The notes under the pieces are model-generated. The model was not told the DNA's origin. It saw only the letters and a program-made list of their open reading frames with translations, and did no database searches. From Gilliamella apis (GTDB taxonomy: Bacteria > Pseudomonadota > Gammaproteobacteria > Enterobacterales > Orbaceae): 64,000 bases of DNA. This document shows positions 28,519-36,793 of this stretch, piece after piece (the first letter of the stretch is position 1; every line of letters begins with the position of its first letter). Made by a program: the position numbers and the translations under genes. Location: contig NZ_CP132381.1 in NCBI RefSeq assembly GCF_030758615.1, positions 1,612,001-1,676,000 on the forward strand, in the 5' to 3' direction.

Positions 28519-28690
28519 GGTGTATTCTTTTAATCCTTGATCAAGATTGGATTAAAAGTTTTTTCAATCGTAGCATAAAACCTATTGTTGCTAGCTTCTT
28601 GTTTAATTGGTTCTCGCACTTCATGTTATAGTTCTTTGCAAAGATTAGTATACTTTAAAGGATTTAAAATAGAGTTAAAGTTGATTGATT

Positions 28691-28777
28691 TGGTGCCAGT
28701 GGTCGGACTCGAACCGACACGCTTTTAAGGGCGGCGGATTTTGAATCCGCTGCGTCTACCAATTTCGCCACACTGGC
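28691..28777 (-). tRNA. tRNA-Leu (CAA)
   Basis: On the minus strand an 87-nt class II tRNA. The acceptor is GCCAGTG paired with CACTGGC, then A and an encoded CCA (28693-28691). The anticodon stem GCGGA/TCCGC encloses TTCAAAA, anticodon CAA, reading UUG Leu. A long variable arm (CGCCCTTAAAAGCG) and a GGTTCGAGTCC T-arm follow. Its 3' end faces the accessory region at 22.3-28.7 kb. Confidence 0.95.
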
Positions 28778-28876
28778 ATTAGAAGTGTAAAAAAGTAAAC
28801 GTTGGCAATTATACTAAGCTTTGCAATATCTGCAACAGATATTATTCTAAATGCGGTTAGTTGCCTAAAAATTCTA

Positions 28877-29119
28877 CTACCATCTACGTTTCCAGGCTGG
28901 TAATTTTTTTAAAATTGTATAAGCGGTCTCTTTGGCAACACCATAATCAATATTATGATTATTAGCATACTTAAGAGTTACCTCGTGCCATTTTTCGTCA
29001 AATGATTTCATTGTTCCATCGCTATGAGCACAATGTTTACAGTAGTTTTTTGACATATCATGCAGAGGATAATCAGCAATAGCCGTCATGGGCATACCAC
29101 ATGCAATACACATTTTCAT
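28877..29119 (-). CDS. Small zinc-ribbon protein
   Basis: An 80-aa protein with two CxxC pairs: MKMCIACGMPM and NYCKHCAHSDGTMKSFDEKW, followed by a helical tail ending LKKLPAWKRRW. This is the pattern of small zinc-ribbon proteins that are common in bacteria but uncharacterised. The frame opens at 29134, but a GGGGA site eight bases upstream points to the ATG at 29119. Monocistronic, between tRNA-Leu and ydhL. Confidence 0.8.
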   Translation of the reverse strand: MKMCIACGMPMTAIADYPLHDMSKNYCKHCAHSDGTMKSFDEKWHEVTLKYANNHNIDYGVAKETAYTILKKLPAWKRRW

Positions 29120-29235
29120 ATTTTCTATCCCCATTAATTAGCTAAGGTAATTAATACAAAACCATAATAATATATTTAAAAATGCTACTCCGAGTTGAGA
29201 AAGATTACAAGTTATAGGAAATGGATGTTTAAATA

Positions 29236-29490
29236 TCAAAAATTAAAATCGATTTGTGAAAAAGTAATTTGATTATTTTGTTGTCGTTGCTGCTGCAAGA
29301 ATTGATAATAACGTCTTATGGCCCTTTGTCTACATAATCGCAAAACTTCTTGTTTTTGATAATTAGAATAATTTAGCCAATTAAATCTTTCGTCTCGAGA
29401 ACGATAGCATTTTATACAATACCCTTGCCTATCCATTTGACATACTCTTTGGCAAGGGCTTGGTATGTCAAAAAATTCAATTTGGTCCAA
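29236..29490 (-). CDS. ydhL: DUF1289 (YdhL-like) protein
   Basis: Small Cys-rich protein of the DUF1289 family. It matches E. coli YdhL closely: IEFFDIPSPCQRVCQMDRQGYCIKCYRSRDERFNW, then KQEVLRLCRQRAIRR. The four Cys in PC..VC and YCIKC probably bind a metal. It must start with TTG (29490), since no upstream ATG is in frame and the E. coli N-terminus aligns there; an AAGGATG lies ahead of it. It sits immediately downstream of hemA, 34 bases away, and is probably cotranscribed. Confidence 0.88.
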   Translation of the reverse strand: MDQIEFFDIPSPCQRVCQMDRQGYCIKCYRSRDERFNWLNYSNYQKQEVLRLCRQRAIRRYYQFLQQQRQQNNQITFSQIDFNF

Positions 29491-29524
29491 TAACTACATC
29501 ATCCTTTGTAGATCCAATCAAAGA

Positions 29525-30796
29525 TTAATTATCTTCTAGGCCTAATCCTTTACTTAAGACTTTAAAACAATCATCACAGTCATGCATTGCAGCATCCAGC
29601 AGTATTTGAGTTGGTGCATGGATTAATTTATTGGTTAATTTATGTGAAAATTCAAAAATAACATCATCAATATTGGCTCCTTGTTTAATCGCATTTAATG
29701 CTTTTAATTCTAATTGACGTTTGATAGTTTGAGCATTATTACGGTACTGTTTAACATACTCTACTGCATGGCGTGTTTTTAACCAATCAATATATTGCTC
29801 TGCTTGTTCTTGAATTATGTACTTGGCTTCATTGGCTGCTATTACTCGTTGCTCAAGATTATTTTGTACCGTTTGTTGTAGATCATCGACAGTAAATAGA
29901 TGCACATCTTCCAATTGGCTAATTTCTGACTCAACATCTCGAGGTACAGCTAAATCAATAAATAACATCTTTTTATTATTTCGATCATGCATAGTGCGCT
30001 CTACCATCCCCTTGCCAATGATAGGCAATGGGCTAGCAGTTGAGCTAATAACAATATCAACATCTTTCAGCCGATTAGCTATATCAGGTAATGAAATGAT
30101 TTCAGCCTCAATAAATGAAGCTAATTTTAATGCTTTGTCTCGAGTTCGATTGGCAACAATGATATGTTTAAAACCATGAGGTTTGAGATAACGTGAAATT
30201 AGTTCAATTGTTTCACCAGCTCCGACTAACATGACACTTAATGCAGACGTATCAGTAAAAACATCACGAGCCACTAGGCAGGCAGCATAAGCAACCGATG
30301 CAGTATTGGCGCCAATATTCGTTTCAGTACGCACAATTTTAGCTACATGAAAAATGGATTGAAAAAGTTTTTCCAATTCCGCTGATAAACAATTGTTTTG
30401 CTGTGAAAAACTATATGCTTGTTTAACTTGACCTAAAATTTGCGGTTCACCAATAATTAATGAATCAATGCCGCAAGCTACCGACATAAGATGTTCAACT
30501 GCTTGCCGACCATCATAACAGTAAAATGATGATTTAAATAAAGCCAAATCAATACCATGATATTGTGCTAACCAATTTTCAACCGATTGTCTTACCCGCA
30601 GAAAATCACTTTCATGATCATAACTTAAGTAAATTTCGGTTCGATTACAGGTTGATAGGATGACACAGCCAGCAATTAAAGGATGTTGATATAAACTATA
30701 TAATGCTTTATCAATAACCTCATTAGAAAAGGCCAGTTTTTCTCTTAAAGAAACGGGTGCTGTTTTATGATTGACACCTAATACAGTAATAGACAT
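29525..30796 (-). CDS. hemA: Glutamyl-tRNA reductase HemA
   Basis: First committed enzyme of C5-pathway tetrapyrrole synthesis: reduces Glu-tRNA(Glu) to glutamate-1-semialdehyde with NADPH. 423 aa. The catalytic Cys is C50 in ILSTCNRTEIY. GVNHKTAPVSLREKLAF, GIDSLIIGEPQILGQVKQAY, the NADPH-binding VMLVGAGETIEL and DLAVPRDVE are all present, with a C-terminal dimerisation helix. It diverges from lolB, as in enteric bacteria. The usual downstream prfA is replaced by ydhL. Confidence 0.97.
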   Translation of the reverse strand: MSITVLGVNHKTAPVSLREKLAFSNEVIDKALYSLYQHPLIAGCVILSTCNRTEIYLSYDHESDFLRVRQSVENWLAQYHGIDLALFKSSFYCYDGRQAVEHLMSVACGIDSLIIGEPQILGQVKQAYSFSQQNNCLSAELEKLFQSIFHVAKIVRTETNIGANTASVAYAACLVARDVFTDTSALSVMLVGAGETIELISRYLKPHGFKHIIVANRTRDKALKLASFIEAEIISLPDIANRLKDVDIVISSTASPLPIIGKGMVERTMHDRNNKKMLFIDLAVPRDVESEISQLEDVHLFTVDDLQQTVQNNLEQRVIAANEAKYIIQEQAEQYIDWLKTRHAVEYVKQYRNNAQTIKRQLELKALNAIKQGANIDDVIFEFSHKLTNKLIHAPTQILLDAAMHDCDDCFKVLSKGLGLEDN

Positions 30797-30909
30797 TGCA
30801 TTGATTCTTTTGTAATAGTTTGTAAAGTTTTTATTAAGAACTCATTATACCTAAAAAAAATAATAAAGGTTAATTTCAGTTACTTTTTCTTATTCAGCCA
30901 ATTATCAGC

Positions 30910-30915
30910 TATAAT
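30910..30915 (+). promoter_or_regulatory. -10 box upstream of lolB
   Basis: A consensus TATAAT 41 bases before the lolB ATG, in the hemA-lolB divergent gap. The -35 region (TTCTTA, 30887-30892) is weak at the right spacing. Confidence 0.4.
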
Positions 30916-30955
30916 ACGCCTTACTTTTGACCATACACAACTAAAGAGTTAATTT

Positions 30956-31576
30956 ATGTCTAAAATCAAATATGTGTTCATATTCATTCTGCCGTTTATA
31001 CTTAGTGCGTGCCAAACAACAAAATATCAAACTAATGTATCTGTAGAACAGCAATGGCAAAACCATAAACAAGTTCTTGCACAAATTAATTCATTTCAAG
31101 TTAATGGTAGTATTGCTCATATAGGAACGAAAACTAAAAGTTATGGCCGTTTTCTTATTACACAGCAATCTGAAAATTATTATGACGTTAAATTAACTAC
31201 GCCAATTGGCACAAATATTTTAACCTTAAAAGCTGAACCTAATTACGCCGAATTAATTGATAACAACGACGTTCGCTACCATGATGTTAATGTGGAACTA
31301 TTAATGAAGAAAATATCCAATATTAATATCCCACTCAATTCGTTACATAATTGGTTGAAAGGTTTTTCTGATGATAGCCAAGCTGATAAAATTGACAGCT
31401 CAGGCAGATTATCTTCCACCTCATTTATGCAAAATAACAATAAATGGTCATTAAAGATTAGCAGCTACGCTACTTATACCTATAAAAATAAAAAAATTGA
31501 TTTACCTGCTATTATTGAACTTTCTCATGATGATGAATTAATTCGTTTAAAAATTAGTAATTGGATATTAAGATAA
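30956..31576 (+). CDS. lolB: Outer-membrane lipoprotein receptor LolB
   Basis: Accepts lipoproteins from LolA and inserts them in the outer membrane. 206 aa (E. coli 207). Lipoprotein signal MSKIKYVFIFILPFILSAC with lipobox LSAC. The body has QWQNHKQVLAQINSFQVNGSIAHI, RFLITQQSENYYDVKLTTPIGTNILTL and NIPLNSLHNWLKG, fitting the LolB fold. It diverges from hemA and is followed after 12 bases by ispE, the conserved enteric arrangement. The remaining Lol transporter genes lie at 51.8-55 kb. Confidence 0.93.
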   Translation: MSKIKYVFIFILPFILSACQTTKYQTNVSVEQQWQNHKQVLAQINSFQVNGSIAHIGTKTKSYGRFLITQQSENYYDVKLTTPIGTNILTLKAEPNYAELIDNNDVRYHDVNVELLMKKISNINIPLNSLHNWLKGFSDDSQADKIDSSGRLSSTSFMQNNNKWSLKISSYATYTYKNKKIDLPAIIELSHDDELIRLKISNWILR

Positions 31577-31588
31577 CAGATAATGATT

Positions 31589-32428
31589 ATGACTCAATGG
31601 TTATCACCAGCTAAATTAAATCTTTTTTTATATATAACTGGACGACGTCCAGATAATTATCATGATTTACAAACTTTGTTTCAATTTATTGATATTTGCG
31701 ACAAATTGACTATTACGACTCGTGATGATGGGCAAATTAATCTATTAACGCAATTTGATAATATCCCAGCAGATAAAAATCTAATTATTATAGCCGCTAA
31801 GCGTTTAAAATCTTATGTAAACACTAATAAGCTTGGTGCAGATATTGCCATAGATAAAATGATCCCCATGGGCGGTGGACTTGGTGGCGCTTCGTCAAAT
31901 GCCGCGACAGTGTTGGTTGCGTTAAATCAATTATGGGGTTTAAATCTGTCGCAAACTACCTTGATGGAAATAGGTAGCACAATCGGTGCCGATGTACCTA
32001 TTTTTATTTATGGTCATGCTGCTTTTGCAGAAGGTATTGGTGATCAGTTGCAACAAGTTGATATACCTCAATATTGGTATTTAGTCAGCTACCCTAATAT
32101 AGAAATTTCAACGGTTACGGTATTTAATGCTCCAAATTTACCACGAAATACACCTAAGCGTAGTATTGAACAACTAATGTCCATTTCTGTTGATGATTTT
32201 AGTAATGATTGTGAAACCGTAGTGCGTCAGCGTTACCCTGAAATTGATGACCTTATTCAAAAGTTATCGCGATATGCGCCAACCAGATTAACTGGCACCG
32301 GCGCTTGTGTATTTACACGTTGTGAGTCAAAGCAACATGCGTTATCAATACAGAGTGAACTTAAATCCAGCTCCGTAAAAAGCTTTATTGCTAAATCATT
32401 AAACTTATCAACACTATACGCGAATTAA
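31589..32428 (+). CDS. ispE: 4-diphosphocytidyl-2-C-methyl-D-erythritol kinase IspE
   Basis: GHMP kinase of the non-mevalonate isoprenoid pathway. Motifs: MTQWLSPAKLNLFLYITGRRPDNYHDLQTLFQFI, the ATP loop PMGGGLGGASSNAATVL, GADVPIFIYGHAAFAEGIG and the late LTGTGACVF. An ATG two codons upstream (31583) is possible, but 31589 aligns with E. coli IspE (MRTQWPSPAKLN). In an operon with lolB. The prs gene that usually follows is not here; a terminator hairpin and a YetF-family gene come instead. Confidence 0.95.
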   Translation: MTQWLSPAKLNLFLYITGRRPDNYHDLQTLFQFIDICDKLTITTRDDGQINLLTQFDNIPADKNLIIIAAKRLKSYVNTNKLGADIAIDKMIPMGGGLGGASSNAATVLVALNQLWGLNLSQTTLMEIGSTIGADVPIFIYGHAAFAEGIGDQLQQVDIPQYWYLVSYPNIEISTVTVFNAPNLPRNTPKRSIEQLMSISVDDFSNDCETVVRQRYPEIDDLIQKLSRYAPTRLTGTGACVFTRCESKQHALSIQSELKSSSVKSFIAKSLNLSTLYAN

Positions 32429-32452
32429 ATAATTTTCTTAAAGCAATAATCA

Positions 32453-32487
32453 TTGGCCATATAAATAATTTAAATTTATATGGCCAA
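32453..32487. terminator. Hairpin between convergent ispE and the YetF-like gene
   Basis: Perfect 14-bp inverted repeat TTGGCCATATAAAT / ATTTATATGGCCAA with a 7-base loop, between two convergent stops. Probably ends both transcripts. Confidence 0.7.
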
Positions 32488-32510
32488 TTACTAGCTATAA
32501 AAACTTAAAC

Positions 32511-33080
32511 TTATTTTACTGCATCATTAGGTATTACAAAAAGTCGATGATCATAATATTCCACACAATAAAGCCCTTGGAAACTCTTATAACCTTGTTT
32601 TGCTAAGTTTGATTTTAACCATTTTTCATCTTTACCAATTTGTTTTAAAACATCATCTACTGGTTGTTCATTTTCTAATACAATAACCGATATATCTTTG
32701 TCACCTTTTTTTACAATAGATAATTGCCCATTCGGTTCCAAAATTGCTTTTTCAACATCATGAATAGTAAAAACATTTTTCATTCTAAGCAATACAGCAA
32801 AACTAGCTAGATCTAAATTAATTGAGGTGAAAGCGTCCAATTTTAATTTACCCTGATCCATGAATATAATTGGATTACCGACAATAAAATCATATATGGT
32901 TAATTTGGGGTTATAGATAATCCCGCCAGCAATGCCACCTAAAATCATATTTCCAATAAAATCAATGCTCGACATTTGTGACAATGAAGTTTTGCCGGTT
33001 ATTTTTAAAAATAACACAATACAGATAAATACCACCAACAACTTTAAAGCAATAATAAGGAAATCAAGATAACTAAGCAT
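32511..33080 (-). CDS. DUF421/YetF-family membrane protein, internally shortened
   Basis: 189 aa. It matches the YetF family: LKITGKTSLSQMSSIDFIGNMILGGIAGGIIY, then GNPIIFMDQGKLKLDAF, FTIHDVEKAILEPNGQLSIVKK and DEKWLKSNLAKQGY. Compared with B. subtilis YetF, about 27 residues between the second membrane segment and the GxP motif are missing, which would remove one membrane helix and flip the topology of the soluble part unless compensated. The start is the ATG at 33080 with GGAGAG ahead, not the TTG at 33092. Function of YetF proteins is poorly known. This one may be a natural short form or an impaired copy. Confidence 0.8.
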   Translation of the reverse strand: MLSYLDFLIIALKLLVVFICIVLFLKITGKTSLSQMSSIDFIGNMILGGIAGGIIYNPKLTIYDFIVGNPIIFMDQGKLKLDAFTSINLDLASFAVLLRMKNVFTIHDVEKAILEPNGQLSIVKKGDKDISVIVLENEQPVDDVLKQIGKDEKWLKSNLAKQGYKSFQGLYCVEYYDHRLFVIPNDAVK

Positions 33081-33415
33081 AGTACTCTCCAAAATAATAA
33101 ATGCCTAAGGCAATAGAAGCAATTAGTACTAAAATTGGTCATAAAAACAGATTTAAATATTAAGTATTTACAAAAAATATTAACAACAATGAACGAAGGA
33201 ATGACTATTAAATAATAAAAATCTTGAGTGATAACAAGTGATGTATCAATATTAGATTGATAATGGTCATTTTAGCAATTTATTTTTATTAAACAGCTAA
33301 AAAATTTACGAAGAAAGTGAATAAAAATAGTTGTCAATTTTTCGGTTGCGCAACGAATAGCATTTTTAATAAGCTTAGTTCATAAATTACCGAAATTTAG
33401 ACAAGATAGAATAAA
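33081..33415. other. Gap upstream of ada
   Basis: No gene seen. A 10-bp palindrome GTTGCGCAAC (33345-33354) contains GCGCAA, part of the Ada box known in E. coli, about 60 bases before the ada start. A TTGTCA lies just before it (33331-33336). Auto-activation by methylated Ada is possible but inferred. Confidence 0.4.
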
Positions 33416-34477
33416 ATGCTAATAACTAACCCTAATCAAAAAGAGACTTATTACCGAGCTTTACTTGAAAGAGATCATAGCTATATTGGGATCTTTTATG
33501 TCGGAGTCAAAACCACTTCGGTATTTTGTATTGCAACTTGCCGAGCAAGAAAACCAAAATTTGCTAATGTCGAATTTTTCGATTCATTCAAATCAGCGCT
33601 TGATGCCGGTTATCGACCTTGCAAAATATGCAAACCAACCGAAAATGCTAATCAAGCACCAGATGAAATAATTAAAGCCCTAGCATTAATTAATAATAAT
33701 CCGAAACAAAAGATCACTGATTATCAGCTCAGACAAAATAAACTAAGTCCTGAAACTCTTCGCCGTTGGTTTAAAAAACATTACGGAATTACTTTTCATG
33801 CTTATCAACGAATGTATCGAATTAACAGTGCTTTTCAAGAATTAAAATCAGGAAAAAATGTTATTAATACTGCCTTTGATACTGGTTACAATTCCTTAAG
33901 TGGTTTTGGTTATACTTATAAAAAAATCATGAAAAAGTCACCTTCAGCAAACCAACAGCAAGACGTTATTTTAATCGATAGATTAACCTCCCCTTTAGGT
34001 CCTATGTTTATTTGTGCAACAAATCAAGGAATTTGTTTATTAGAGTTTGTAGATAGAAGAATGTTAGAAACAGAATTTGAACAACTACAAAGCCTACTTA
34101 AAATGAAGATTATTTTTGGCGAAAATGAACATATCAAACAAGCTAAGGTTGAAATTGCCGAATATTTTTCAGGAACAAGAACAAACTTTACCGTTGCCTT
34201 ACATACACCTGGCACCCTATTTCAACAAACCGTTTGGGATTGCTTAAAACACATTCCCTATGGAGAATTGACCACTTATAAACAGCAAGCACAAAGAATT
34301 AATAATCCACAAGCAATTCGAGCTGTCGCCAATGCCAATGGTTATAATAGAGTGGCGATTATTGTCCCTTGTCATCGAGTAATAGGATCGAATGGAGAAC
34401 TAGTTGGTTATGGCGGTGGATTAGAAAGAAAAAAATGGTTAATTGAACATGAAAATAAAAATCGTAACCATCGATAA
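33416..34477 (+). CDS. ada: Bifunctional DNA alkylation repair regulator Ada
   Basis: Adaptive-response protein. Its N-terminal domain takes methyl groups from phosphotriesters and its C-terminal domain from O6-methylguanine; once methylated it activates transcription. 353 aa (E. coli 354). The zinc-site cysteines C38, C42, C69 and C72 are at the same positions as in E. coli. An AraC-type HTH follows (TLRRWFKKHYGITFHAYQRMYRINSAFQEL, DTGYNSLSGFGYTYKKIMKKSP). The C-terminal domain has the acceptor C319 in AIIVPCHRVIGSNGELVGYGGGLERKKWLI. All key residues are intact. Stands alone, with a weak ribosome site. Confidence 0.96.
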   Translation: MLITNPNQKETYYRALLERDHSYIGIFYVGVKTTSVFCIATCRARKPKFANVEFFDSFKSALDAGYRPCKICKPTENANQAPDEIIKALALINNNPKQKITDYQLRQNKLSPETLRRWFKKHYGITFHAYQRMYRINSAFQELKSGKNVINTAFDTGYNSLSGFGYTYKKIMKKSPSANQQQDVILIDRLTSPLGPMFICATNQGICLLEFVDRRMLETEFEQLQSLLKMKIIFGENEHIKQAKVEIAEYFSGTRTNFTVALHTPGTLFQQTVWDCLKHIPYGELTTYKQQAQRINNPQAIRAVANANGYNRVAIIVPCHRVIGSNGELVGYGGGLERKKWLIEHENKNRNHR

Positions 34478-34660
34478 TTATTGAAAATAATAATTATCAG
34501 TCAATCAATAATATTACAAAAGCTATAGAAAAAAATTGCTGTGATACCTTATGTCATGTCTCACCTAACCTAAATTAATTGCTCAATATAACGTCATCTC
34601 TTTTTGAGATGATGACTTAAAATACTGAAAAACTCAGCTCAATAGAATTTTATAGCTAAT

Positions 34661-35344
34661 TTAATGTCTATAACCAATTCCATGTACCGTTTTTATTAAA
34701 GTGGGTATAGATGGGTTAATTTCTATTTGTTTTCTTAATTTTGAAATATGTTGATCAAGAGTTCGACTATTAGGTAGAAAATCATATCCCCACACATAAT
34801 CAAAAAGCATATCTCGAGTAACAACTTGATTTTTATATTGATATAAACATTCTAAAATCTTAATTTCTCGTAAAGTTAATTCAATTATCTGATCATTTCT
34901 TTTAGCGTACAATTCGGTAGGATATACATTTAAATCGCCAAATTGAAAATAATCTTCTTTAGAAAGAGTTAGATGTTTAGATTTTAAATAACGTTTAGCA
35001 ATAGCCTTAATTCTTGCTCTAAGCTCATGAATACCAAAAGGTTTATTCATATAATCATCAGCACCTAGTTCTAAACCAATAACCCGATCGATTTCTTCAT
35101 CTTTAGCGGATAAAAATAAAATTGGCACATCTTCATTTAATTTACGGATTGCACGGCAAACAGAATAGCCATCAAGCTCGGGCATCATAATATCTAAAAT
35201 AATAAAATCGGGTTGATATTGATTGAATAGTTCCAGCGCAACTTTACCATTAACAGCTTTAATAATAATGTAACCCTCTTTTTCTAACAAATCTGACATG
35301 CCATTAAGAATGTGCTTATCGTCTTCAGCAATTAAAATTTTCAT
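34661..35344 (-). CDS. OmpR/PhoB-family response regulator
   Basis: 227 aa. Receiver domain with the phospho-acceptor D51 (FIILDIMMPELDGY), the acidic pair EDD at 7-9 and K at the end of beta-5 (DDYMNKPF). A winged-helix DNA-binding domain follows (LTLREIKILECLYQYKNQVVTRDMLFDYVWGYDF..SRTLDQHISKLRKQIE). Last gene of an operon with a histidine kinase (4-base gap) and an exported VWA-domain protein, which probably represent its signalling input. Target genes unknown. Confidence 0.93.
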   Translation of the reverse strand: MKILIAEDDKHILNGMSDLLEKEGYIIIKAVNGKVALELFNQYQPDFIILDIMMPELDGYSVCRAIRKLNEDVPILFLSAKDEEIDRVIGLELGADDYMNKPFGIHELRARIKAIAKRYLKSKHLTLSKEDYFQFGDLNVYPTELYAKRNDQIIELTLREIKILECLYQYKNQVVTRDMLFDYVWGYDFLPNSRTLDQHISKLRKQIEINPSIPTLIKTVHGIGYRH

Positions 35345-35348
35345 TCTA

Positions 35349-36791
35349 CTACTCCATTAATATCAGTGAAAATGCCATTCCCGGATTATGATTCAAAACT
35401 TTAATCTCTCCGTGGATCTGACTAGCTAACTGCTTGGCAATCGTCAAACCGATTCCTGTACCCGAAACGCCTTCAGTTATCGATGAATTGACTCGATAAA
35501 ATGGTTCAAAAATCTGTTTTAATAGATGGCTGGCAATACCATCTCCATAATCACGAACAGTAATTGTGACCAGTTTTCCTTTTCTGGTCAAAGATAAATC
35601 AATTCGTTTACCATTAAAAGCATATTTTTCGGCATTGCTCAAAAAGTTATTGAGAATTTGCATGACACTATCTTCATCAGTATCAACTATACAATCATTT
35701 TCAAGAGTAGTGATGTTCAGTTGTAATGATTTAGCCTCTAAAATAGGTTTAAAAGTTTGATATATCTGTTTAATTAGTATGGTTAAATTTACTTGTTTTA
35801 TATTTAAACGACTTGGCTTATTAAAAGTTAAAACATTTTGCACCAATCGCGTAAGTCGTTTACTTTCTGCACTAATTATATGCAGATAATCAGGAACAGG
35901 CGCTGGCTCATCTTCTAAATATTCAGATAACATTTCTGAATAAAGAGAGATATTGGTTAAAGGCGTTTTAAATTCATGCGAAACCTGCCCAACAAAACTT
36001 ACTTGTTGTTTTGCTAAACGTAGTGTTCGGGTATATTCTCGATAACCGTAACCAATAAACCCAAGCAAAACGATAAAAAATAATCCAATAACGCCTGAAC
36101 CTAATAAATATAAATTAACTAAGTTTGGTGAAGAATAATAATAGGTTAAATGCCAATTTTGTAGGGGATAATTAAGCCTTAGAGAAATTTCATTATCGAA
36201 TTTTTCACCATTACTATATATCTGTTTATCGCCATCGGATAATTTAAAATTATCATCAGAATCATATGTATCTAATAAACTGATAACATCAAATGAAAAC
36301 TTTATATTGGAAAATTCAAAACCAATAATATTATCCGATTGAATTGTCCAATAAATTAAGTGGTTATATATTTGATACCAACCAGAGCTTGGTTGAGATT
36401 GTTCTGAATAATCTTGTTGATTGATCAAAACAGAATTATCTAATGCAATTGATTCAACCAGATTGTGCCATTGAGAATCATCAGAATCACTTAAAAATAA
36501 AATCCTATTTTTGTTGATGATAAAAATATTCTTAAAATCCGTTTCCGTTTCTAATAAATCCTCAGCTTTACCATAGTCATTATCAATTTGTAATGCCAAA
36601 CTATTAAGATAAGATAGACGTTGATTCAACAACGATTCAATCGATAATTTGATATTATTCATATGACTTTTAGCGAGTAAGGTTTCATTATTTTCTCTTA
36701 ATAAAACCTCATGTTCAACGCTTCGCCAACCTAAATAACTTATAAATGTCATTAATATCAATAAAGATAAAATCGTTGTTAATTTCTTCAT
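35349..36791 (-). CDS. Sensor histidine kinase
   Basis: 480 aa. A membrane helix at about 5-22, a periplasmic sensor domain of ~200 residues without a recognised fold, and a second membrane helix at 228-249. The phospho-accepting His is H272 in FVGQVSHEFKTPLTNISLYSEM. The ATPase domain has the N box LNNFLSNAEKYAF, G1 VRDYGDGI and G2 GTGIGLTIAKQLA. All catalytic boxes are intact. It lies two bases after the VWA gene and four before its response regulator, so the three are tightly coupled. Confidence 0.93.
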   Translation of the reverse strand: MKKLTTILSLLILMTFISYLGWRSVEHEVLLRENNETLLAKSHMNNIKLSIESLLNQRLSYLNSLALQIDNDYGKAEDLLETETDFKNIFIINKNRILFLSDSDDSQWHNLVESIALDNSVLINQQDYSEQSQPSSGWYQIYNHLIYWTIQSDNIIGFEFSNIKFSFDVISLLDTYDSDDNFKLSDGDKQIYSNGEKFDNEISLRLNYPLQNWHLTYYYSSPNLVNLYLLGSGVIGLFFIVLLGFIGYGYREYTRTLRLAKQQVSFVGQVSHEFKTPLTNISLYSEMLSEYLEDEPAPVPDYLHIISAESKRLTRLVQNVLTFNKPSRLNIKQVNLTILIKQIYQTFKPILEAKSLQLNITTLENDCIVDTDEDSVMQILNNFLSNAEKYAFNGKRIDLSLTRKGKLVTITVRDYGDGIASHLLKQIFEPFYRVNSSITEGVSGTGIGLTIAKQLASQIHGEIKVLNHNPGMAFSLILME

Positions 36792-36793
36792 AA

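Larger units (their letters stand above)
27327..28690. other. Long gap between WYL operon and tRNA-Leu
   Basis: About 1.36 kb without a convincing intact gene. The first 200 bases hold probable control sites for the WYL gene (see separate entries). A run without ATG at 27894-28124 (TTG start) would give a one-TM peptide of 76 aa (SLCVGLAFIIFSSSIISGF...), which I do not accept as a gene. At 28285-28518 one frame reads as membrane-protein-like sequence interrupted by one stop. It looks like gene debris next to a tRNA. Confidence 0.45.

Noticed and set aside
22290..28690. Direct repeat of the tRNA-Leu 3' end as att site
   Set aside because: Looked for the GGTCGGACTCGAACC segment near the other edge of the region and did not see it; no integrase either.
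34473..34498. AT-only inverted repeat over the ada stop codon as terminator
   Set aside because: Ten-base stem made almost only of A and T with no U tract; too weak to call.
35566..35760. Plus-strand frame inside the histidine kinase gene
   Set aside because: Antisense shadow of a clear coding region.
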